From Monoplex corrugatus (taxonomy: Eukaryota > Mollusca > Gastropoda > Littorinimorpha > Ranellidae): DNA of 64,000 nt. Location of the stretch: NCBI GenBank assembly GCA_030674185.1, contig JAPXFY010000026.1, positions 47,553,362 through 47,617,361 of the forward strand. Reading direction: 5' to 3'. Below, one piece after another: positions 57,059 to 64,000 of this stretch; position 1 is the stretch's first letter; each line of letters begins with the position of its first letter. The position numbers and the translations under genes were made by a program. A model generated the notes under the pieces. The model did not search any database, had not been told where the DNA came from, and saw only the letters and a program-made list of their open reading frames with translations.

Positions 57059-57279
57059 TATATGCATACATTACATATCAGTTTGTTGTGTGTGTCTGAG
57101 TGTGCATGTACAGGTCTTGAGTGTGAGACCAACAGTATGAGCATGTTTGTGCTTGTGTGCATGCAGGTGTGCATGTGTTTGTCTGCATATATGTTTCCGT
57201 ATGTGTGTTTGAATGTGTATGTATGCATGCAAGTGTGCATATGTGTGTTTGCACTGTACACACGTATAAGGCATGAGAA

Positions 57280-57575
57280 GTTAAGAGTTTGTTCAGAAGG
57301 GATTCATGGCACTCAGACAGTTCCATATGCGCTCCATGCAAATCTGTCATCAGTTATCTGGCAGACTTTCTGATCTGGACCTTCGCAAAACCCTGTGCTC
57401 TGGCAAGAATTTGAAATGAGAGGAAGAGTGGGAGAGGGACCTGTGAAACACTAAGCTGACACCACCAGAATGATAAAAACATAACAGTGGGCAGTGAACA
57501 GGCCAGCTTTTAATATTGCAGGCTGGGACTGAACTCGAGATATCATATCTTCAGTCCACTGCTCTTTCAAAAGAT
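57280..57575 (-). mobile_element. Retroposon family F (copy with empty B site)
   Basis: The + strand 'gggattcatggcactcagac', 'agttccatatgcgctccatg', 'caaatctgtcatcagttatc' matches 15,520-15,582 joined to 16,148. The minus strand near 57,527-57,541 reads 'tcgagttcagtcccagcctg', a plausible tRNA-type B box (GAGTTCAGTCC), so the family may be a tRNA-derived SINE whose head is at the right. Confidence 0.7.
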
Positions 57576-57725
57576 GCATGAGAAAAACAAAATGAAACAA
57601 AACAAAAAACAATACTCACTGACATAATGTAAGAAATATATGGTTCATAGAGCCACATAATATTTAGTATGATCTGCACAACTTTAACAGTATAATCCAA
57701 CACAAAAGCGGTGCTAACTCTCTAA

Positions 57726-57748
57726 GGGGGGTGGGGGGGGGGGGGGGG
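57726..57748 (+). repeat. G-rich homopolymer
   Basis: 'ggggggtgggg' then about 16 G. Confidence 0.8.
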
Positions 57749-58379
57749 ACCAGAATAGAGGCAAATGTAGGTGCTGAGAGTCAGTCTGGGATTTTCACTT
57801 TTCGGCTGAAACACACTCTGTCAACATCAAACTTCAGTATAACTGTACAGATTTAGCTTGAAACTAATGAAAGTGTCCAAATTCAAGTTTTCATTTATCT
57901 ACATCATCCAGATTTGGTAATTCTTTTAATCAGATTGCATACTTTTGATTCAACATGCAATGTAACCCTCGCACAGCCGCATAATTCTGTCGCACATTGC
58001 TGGAAAAGTGGTGGTCTTGGCTTTTGTGTGCTGTTGTGGTGAAATTTCATTTGAGATAGAAAATACGGCATCATAGTGCTTGAAATCTTTACAGGCTGTT
58101 TTCTGAAAACCACCATTTCCACCATCTGGGGATATGACATTTCAAATGGTCAGTTTCTACAATCTTCACCATATGACATTCAATTATATATCAGAATGAT
58201 TGTAGATTTCAGAAATGTACGTGCCTGAACATATCCCCAAATCCAGTTAGCACTGATTTTGTGCTTAAGGGCAGTGTACATGTCTGAAAATATGCCAAAA
58301 TCAAGTTAGCACTGATTTTGTGCTTAAGGGTCACGTTTCTGGCTAATATAAACATCAAAACCTTTTTTTTTCTTCACAG
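57749..58379. other. AKNA intron, a two-copy local repeat
   Basis: 'caagttagcactgattttgt' + 'gcttaaggg' at 58,292 repeats 'ccagttagcactgattttgt' + 'gcttaaggg' at 58,242, about 50 bp apart. No exon found that would repair the phase difference between 56,476 and 58,380. Confidence 0.5.
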
Positions 58380-58527
58380 TTGGACCAGTTCCACACACTA
58401 CTGGAAAACCGACAGCTGACGTTGGAAGAACAGGAGAAGGCGTTTGAAAACATCCGTACAGACCATGAAAAACTGCGACGTGCCTACCTGCAGGCAAAAG
58501 AAGACTACAACGTTTTGAAGCGATCAG
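58380..58527 (+). CDS. AKNA: AKNA-like protein, coiled-coil exon
   Basis: Acceptor 'ttcttcacag', donor GTAAGT at 58,528; 148 nt, open from TTG in phase 0 and ending in phase 1. It encodes LDQFHTLLENRQLTLEEQEK, AFENIRTDHEKLRRAYLQAK and EDYNVLKRS, a strong coiled coil typical of AKNA. The preceding exon leaves two bases, so one extra base (a G between 'cacag' and 'TTGG') would give ...NNR-LDQF.... I read this as a lost base or an error rather than a missing exon, but a small intervening exon is possible. Confidence 0.85.
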
Positions 58528-58599
58528 GTAAGTGTTCATACCTGATAGGTTGTCCATGGTGATTTTTTCCCCCTCTGATATCCTGTTGGAAAGTTCAAG

Positions 58600-59200
58600 G
58601 CTTGATCCACCTAGACAACTTGGTCTTATGAGTAAAGGTGGATGTTTTTCTGATCTCTCAGGTCAACATGTGTGCACACCTGAATTGGTGATCCACCTAG
58701 ACAACTTGGTCTTATGAGTAAAGGTGGATGTTTTTCTGATCTCTCAGGTCAACATGTGTGCACACCTGAATTGGTGATCCACCTAGACAACTTGGTCTTA
58801 TGAGTAAAGGTGGATGTTTTTCTGATCTCTCAGGTCAACATGCGTGCACACCTGAATTGGTGATCCACCTAGACAACTTGGTCTTATGAGTAAAGGTGGA
58901 TGTTTTTCTGATCTCTCAGGTCAACATGCGTGCACACCTGAATTGGTGATCCACCTAGACAACTTGGTCTTATGAGTAAAGGTGGATATTTTTCTTATCT
59001 CTCAGGTCAACATGCGTGCACACCTGAATTGGCTGAAATGCTTAAACCCTCTTTGTATGTATATGCATGCAGAATATCATATTTGCATGTTAAAGACTGA
59101 AGCTGTAAGTCATGTCATAATTGGCTTATGGAAACATAAACATCCTGTTTGCATGCCATCAGAGATACAGACTGTGCAGCAACATGATAGAATGTTGACA
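58600..59200 (+). mobile_element. SINE family D (copy D3) with an internal 86-bp array
   Basis: The right part 59,020-59,190 ('tatgtatatgcatgcagaat', 'catgttaaagactgaagctg') matches D1 and D2. The left part is expanded as five copies of an 86-bp unit. Confidence 0.8.
58604..59033 (+). repeat. 86-bp tandem repeat, five copies
   Basis: Units start 'gatccacctagacaacttgg' at 58,604, 58,690, 58,776, 58,862 and 58,948, exactly 86 bp apart. Copies are almost identical (tgtgtg/tgcgtg; gatgttt/gatattt), so the expansion is recent. Each unit contains 'tttttctgatctctcag|gt', an acceptor-like sequence next to a GT. Confidence 0.97.
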
Positions 59201-59337
59201 GCTCACTTAACAGCCTGATTTTTCATGCTTCGCAGAACAGTTTTAACATCAAAGTGACGACCAACATTCAAGCAAATCCAAACCCGAAACACATAAAAAT
59301 AGAATGAGAATGTGTATTTAATTATGAAAACCAGACA

Positions 59338-59838
59338 GACCAGTTCCCATGATATAGGGGTTAGTGCAAGAGACTTGTGACTGGAAGGTTGTGGGTTCGA
59401 ATTCCATCATCCCTTCAAAATTCATTGTGAATTTTTTGGGTCAACGGACTCCTACCCAGAGTTGAGCATGCTATGGGCTCACTGGGAAGACTGGGACCAC
59501 ACAGTCAAGTCTCATCCGGTTCATGGGTGTGTCATTGAGGATGTTGCTCAGATCTTCCAATCAGCATTGCAGGTGTCTGTATCTGTCATGCCTGATTGAT
59601 GCCAAGATATATTCTGACAGTAAGCATAAAGTCCTGTCACGCAGTCTCAATCCTGGATGGAACTCCTTAGCATCATGATTGTCAACCTCATTGTTATTAT
59701 CATTATCGCATTGCAAATGCTGTGCCAGCTTCTGTGGCCATTAAGATGGAACAGAAAATTGGGGACAAAATGAGCGCAGAGGAAATCTCCTTGAGTGCAG
59801 TGATCCTTAAACAAAAGAAGTGCAAAAAGAAAATGTGA
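59338..59838 (+). mobile_element. SINE family A (copy A10)
   Basis: The head has 'ataggggttagtgcaagaga' (A-box region) and 'tgtgggttcgaattccatca' (B box GGTTCGAATTC, one mismatch). Full-length body and a tail with 'ttaagatggaacagaaaatt'. Confidence 0.87.
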
Positions 59839-60545
59839 CGGATTCAAATTTTAATCCAATTGGCCTTTGTCAAAAGTTTTTCATCCCCAGTTCAGTGAAC
59901 CACAGGGAAGTTAGCTGATCGGCTGTTTCTGTTCTTACTGTAGTGAATTTGTTTCTTTGTCATCTTTTGTGTACACGCTTGACAGAGACTATTTGGCCAA
60001 AACTTTGTGCCCGTCTTCTCTTGTTTCGAACCAGAAAAGCACAAAAATAGAAGTTGGACGCATATTTGATATAACAAAACAAGACAGTGATGAATTTTCA
60101 GCCAGCTGGCCTTTGTCAAGCATGTACAAATGATAAACAAAACAGAATCAATGCACAACACTTCCCCTAAAAACAGTAGACAACTTCCGAAATGTAGCGT
60201 CCTGTCTTGTTTTGTTTGTCAATTATGTGTTCTGGTTCTGTTCTTTGTTTTTCTGGTTCGTTTTTTTCACTTGTTCCGTTAATTAAAGTCCTCTCCTCAT
60301 TTAGTTTTTTTGTTTCTGATTGCTGTTGTAGTCTGTGTATTTTTTAAAAGTTATTATTTACTGTTGAAACATATTTTTGATCATGATAATGGTGATAACC
60401 GTTGTTATTGTTGCTGTTGCTGTTGCTGCTGTTTGTATGGATTTTCAGAAATGACTTTTTGAAAAATCACTGTTTTCATCTTCTTTATCAAGGAAACATT
60501 TCCTTTAGAGTACTGTGCCAATTCCCTGACCATTCAAAATGATCT
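59839..60545. other. AKNA intron, nothing recognised
   Basis: AT-rich with a 'gttgttattgttgctgttgc' trinucleotide patch at 60,399-60,432. No exon supported. Confidence 0.4.
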
Positions 60546-60546
60546 A

Positions 60547-60627
60547 CATGTGTGTGTGTGTTTGGATGTGTGTGTGTGTGTGTGTGGTGTGTGTGTGTGT
60601 GTGGTGTGTGTTTATGCATATATATTA

Positions 60628-60677
<50 letters not shown>

Positions 60678-60735
60678 ATGCTTATATATTACTCTGTGTG
60701 TTTGTGCGTGTTTGTGTGTGTGTGTGTGCGTGTGT

Positions 60736-60810
<75 letters not shown>

Positions 60811-60925
60811 AAGTGTGTTTGCACATGTGTTTTACTCTGTGTGTGTGTGCACACATATGTTCTACTGTGTGTGCATGCGCATGTGTGTGTGCTTGCATGT
60901 GTGTGTGCATGTTTGTTTACCTCTG
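60547..60925 (+). repeat. Long compound (TG)n microsatellite
   Basis: TG tracts with a duplicated 'tttatgcatatatatt'/'tttatgcttatatatt' bridge (60,610; 60,675) and GTGCACACA/GCATGT ends. Confidence 0.94.
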
Positions 60926-61159
60926 TGTGTGACCTGATTGGACTGTCTGCATTATGCCAGATGTCTTCTTTGCAACCTGATAGACGACTTGCATGTGGTT
61001 GTGTTTGGTGACGTCTTCTGTGTCTTCCATTTGTTTGTCTGGCCATTCCCTTTTGTGATTGCTCTATGTGACAAGAATAAATTTATTGTAAATGTATTCA
61101 TTTCTTTTTTGATCACAAAGGATGTACCATATGAAAGGTTGCTTTCTCTTTTTAATCAA

Positions 61160-61780
61160 TCACCATTGTGCAGTGGTTATAGTCATAGACTAACAACTGG
61201 AAGGTTGTGGGGTTCACATTCCATCAACCGGTCAAAATCATTGTGGGATATTTTGGCCCCAACCATCTCCTAGCCAGAGTTGTGACATGCTGTTATCTTA
61301 TTGGGGAGGCTTAAATCATACTGTCAAGTTTCTTCCACTTTACCATGGAGGGTCTTACTCAAATTTCATGACCAACACTGCAGGTGTCTGTATTTCTTGG
61401 GCCTAGTTTGTGTCAGGATATATTATGAAAGTAAGCATAGAGTACAACTCGGTCACACAGTCTCATTTCAGAATGGGACTCCATAGCATCATGATTATCA
61501 TCTCTATTGTCATCAGTAGCGAGAAATTGAGGACAGTCGGACAGCAGACAGTCCTTTGAGAAGAAAACCCAGTCAAGCAAGTGTTTCAGCCCATAAATCC
61601 TTACAATCAAAGGGGACCTTGCTGTACCCAGGTCATGACTTTTGGATGCCTTTCTGCTGTTGCTATTTTTTTCTTCTGTGGCCATTGCAGGGGCGTATAA
61701 AATAGGATAGGAAAAAAAGAAAAAAGGTAAGCACAGAAATGAAACTGCATAAGTGGGATGATCAGGACCCCTCCCCCCAA
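61160..61780 (+). mobile_element. SINE family A (copy A11), interrupted near its tail
   Basis: The head 'tgtgcagtggttatagtcat' and 'ggttgtggggttcacattcc' (degenerate B box) with SINE body to about 61,510; the tail 'tctgtggccattgcaggggc' resumes at 61,674. About 150 bp of unrelated sequence separates them without an obvious target duplication. Confidence 0.75.
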
Positions 61781-61860
61781 AAAAACCCCAAACAAACCAA
61801 AAAACAACAACAAACAAACAAAAAAGCCTACTTATTCTCACAATCTGTGTGGCATTGCAG

Positions 61861-62051
61861 GAGCTGGTGAGGACTTTGACAATGACAAGGAGCTAGAGGG
61901 ACAGCTTTTCCGACTGGGTATGAAGTTTGATGAGGTGCACGAGATGGTGGACTCCAATGTCAAGGCCAACACCTCCCGCCGCCAGCCCTTCCAGACCAGT
62001 CGTCTGGCTCAGGATGAAGAGGAGGAGGAGGAAGAGGATGGTGAAGATCAG
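61861..62051 (+). CDS. AKNA: AKNA-like protein, exon with FRLGMKFDEV motif and acidic run
   Basis: Acceptor 'gtggcattgcag', donor GTTAGT at 62,052; enters in phase 1 and leaves in phase 0. It reads GAGEDFDNDKELEGQLFRLG, MKFDEVHEMVDSN, RRQPFQTSRLAQDEEEEEEE and DGEDQ. The ELEGQLFRLG helix is shared with AKNA-family proteins. The acidic run leads straight into GAT/GGT trinucleotide repeats in the intron. Confidence 0.87.
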
Positions 62052-62430
62052 GTTAGTTTGGGTGGACAGATGGTGGTGGTGGTGATGATGATGGTGGTGG
62101 TGGTGGTGGTGTGGTGAGATGATGATCAAGAAGATGATGGTGGTGATGATGATGATGCTGACAATGATGATGATGACGATATGATGACGACGACAACAAC
62201 AACGACGATGATGGTGGTGATGATGATATGATGATGATGGTGATGACAACAGCGATGTGATGATGTTGATGATGACGACGACGACAATGATAGTGGTGAC
62301 AACGACGACGATGATGGTGATGATGATGATATGATGAGGATGGTGATGATGACAATGATGATGTTGATGATGATGATATGATCATATTGATGTTCATATT
62401 CATGTTCATGTTGATGATGATGATGATTCA
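62052..62430 (+). repeat. (GAT)n/(GGT)n/(GAC)n trinucleotide region
   Basis: Starts about 15 bp past the donor and runs nearly 380 bp as gatgatggtggt with GACGACAAC blocks. The same trinucleotide bias is visible in the GAG/GAA codons at the exon end. Confidence 0.92.
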
Positions 62431-62959
62431 TCTCCCATTGGTCCAATAGATGAGCGGGCACTCAAGTCATCAGTGCCTGGTGTGGATATTCATGTGGGAT
62501 ACAAGACTGATCCAGGAGGCACATATTCCTCTTCAGGCATTGTAAAGGAAACAGTCCTGTGGCCTTGCCTTCTGCTTCCCCGGCCTTTTTTTGTTGAACA
62601 GCTGTTGTTTTGTGCTGTTCATATATGACTGTGCTATGTGTACATTGCTGTTGCCAGTATTGAAGGCAATGTCAGCTGTTGTTTTGTGTTGTTCATATAT
62701 GACTGTACTATATGTACACTGATGTTGCCAGTGTTGAAGGCAATGTCTTCCCGAATTGTAGTGTTGATGCCACAACTGATGTGGTTAGCTTTTATAGTAG
62801 CCTTGTATTGCTTTGATAGTTTGATGCTTTAGACTAATGTGGTTTTGAACCTAAGACTTCCTGGTCAGTAGTCCAGTGCACAAACCACTTCACCACTTGA
62901 CTGATGACAAGCATCAGTCTTTCTCTTACACACGTACCTGTCCATCTTGTTGATTTCAG
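62431..62959 (+). other. AKNA intron, with a two-copy 74-bp tandem duplication
   Basis: 'gctgttgttttgtgctgttc' at 62,601 repeats at 62,675 with the following 'atatatgactgt-ctat-tgt' and 'gttgccagt-ttgaaggcaa' segments; a third partial copy of the latter follows. No exon. Confidence 0.75.
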
Positions 62960-63136
62960 AGTTCAGAACACAAGCAGCACCAGCCTGATGGAGAGGGAAC
63001 AGCCGAAGATGCCGAGTTTGAGAAACGTGCAGAGCAGCTGCATGAAGAGTACAGAGCCCTGATGGATCGCTACCGTCGCCTCAAACAGATGGCACCCACT
63101 CCGGAACTGAACAAGGAAACAGATAATCTTGTTCGG
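62960..63136 (+). CDS. AKNA: AKNA-like protein, exon (last one visible)
   Basis: Acceptor 'tgttgatttcag', donor GTAATT at 63,137; 177 nt, phase 0 to 0. It encodes SSEHKQHQPDGEGTAEDAEF, EKRAEQLHEEYRALMDRYRR and LKQMAPTPELNKETDNLVR, another coiled-coil segment. There is no stop codon, so the gene continues past the window. Confidence 0.87.
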
Positions 63137-64000
63137 GTAATTCAGTTTTTGTTGACTGGTCCACTGCTGTGTCTCTCTTAAATGACAGTTTATTCATTAC
63201 ATAAATTTCAAAAAGATGTATAATAATAAAAAAAAACCCAGAAGAATGCTGTGCAAAAGTGGCGTGGAACAGGTACATTCGGAGAGAAAGGTTGATTTCC
63301 CAGGCCTCCTTTGAAGGTCAATTATCCTTCTTGCCTTTCTGAAGTCTTGGTTAAAAAAAAAACAGTGGCGCTATACTGTGGCGATGGGCTCTTAAAGGGG
63401 AGAGCAACCTGAGCTTTACATGATTCATCCATTGTGACGAAAGAAAATAACAAATTTTAGAGAAAAATGGTTACCATGACAAAAGAAATTAACATAAATT
63501 TTAGAGAAAAATGGTTGCCATATCTACCACTTCTTATAGACGAAGTTTAATAATAAGAACAACAGTCATAATAATAAAAATGACATTTATAAGGCATCAA
63601 ATCTTGATTCAAGATTCAAACCAAGATGCTCACTCTCATCATTCACCAAAGCAATCATTCAACAACAGTACACGGGACACAAAGCACCCGCAAACGGGAA
63701 AGGGGTAAGACAGGAGGGGAGTAGGGTGTGTAACCCCTGACCCAAGCCATTCTCCTCCTTCTGTCTCACATACACACACACGCATGCAAAATGTTGAGCT
63801 AGGATACACTCAAGCCTGCATGTCGAATCACTGATTTATTAGGGCTTAAAACGTTCCGCGTCTCGGTGGAATTCCATGATTTCAGTTTGTCAAAAAAAAA
63901 AAAAAAAAAAAAAAACCAAACGAAAGGCATTCGTGATTGGCTTGCAAGCGTTCATAGCAACGGCGCGCAAGTTATGGCCCCTGATTTGCCCCCGGACTCC
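63137..64000. other. AKNA intron to window edge
   Basis: Two copies of 'aattttagagaaaaatggtt' (63,453; 63,497) form a short repeat; poly-A at 63,892-63,915. The last 150 bp (63,845-64,000) are CpG-richer ('cgttccgcgtctcggtgg', 'caacggcgcgcaag') but show no exon that I can support. Confidence 0.45.

Overview
The window is eukaryotic nuclear DNA. It has spliced genes with GT-AG introns, dense (TG)n/(CA)n microsatellites, tRNA-derived SINEs, RTE-like and I-like non-LTR retrotransposons and hairpin MITEs. The two host genes are animal genes (flotillin-1 and AKNA). The repeat style is what I would expect of a lophotrochozoan, most likely a gastropod mollusc; that placement is an inference from repeat flavour, not a proven identification.

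Layout. (1) About 1-16,356, + strand: the 3' half of a flotillin-1-like gene. Five coding exons are visible (903-1084, 1734-1779, 3672-3809, 8292-8455, 16330-16356); the 5' half, with the SPFH/PHB domain, lies before the window. Its introns hold a 2.1-kb minisatellite of 33/34-bp units that grows directly out of the exon-3 splice donor, a 3.5-kb antisense I-like LINE, MITEs and long (TG)n tracts. (2) 16,357-37,230: intergenic or UTR sequence with a 1.86-kb terminal-inverted-repeat element, nested SINEs, a CpG-rich patch with a perfect CRE at about 28,400-28,580 (candidate promoter), an RTE-like LINE end at 31,970-32,728 and a retroposon copy containing its own 30-bp VNTR (33,390-34,200). (3) 37,267 to the right edge, + strand: an AKNA-like gene. 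It has a probable start exon (37267-37336), a large exon with the AKNA signature (40937-42613), four further exons (56257-56476, 58380-58527, 61861-62051, 62960-63136) and one candidate alternative exon (about 51850-52147). The gene continues past the window. Its introns carry an antisense RTE-like LINE, a 31-copy 44-bp array, a five-copy 86-bp array, SINEs and very long UG tracts close to splice donors.

The two genes are not functionally linked by anything visible: flotillin is a membrane-microdomain scaffold, and AKNA is a centrosomal, microtubule-organising protein. No operon, CRISPR array, virus or defence-like system is present. Most of the sequence is repeat biology, and the most informative structures are repeats that arose from functional or mobile sequence: a minisatellite from a splice junction, a VNTR inside a retroposon, a tandem array of half-MITEs, and element-in-element insertions with target-site duplications. 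Several apparent gene defects are single-base losses, mostly in homopolymers, which suggests residual long-read assembly error as much as real mutation.
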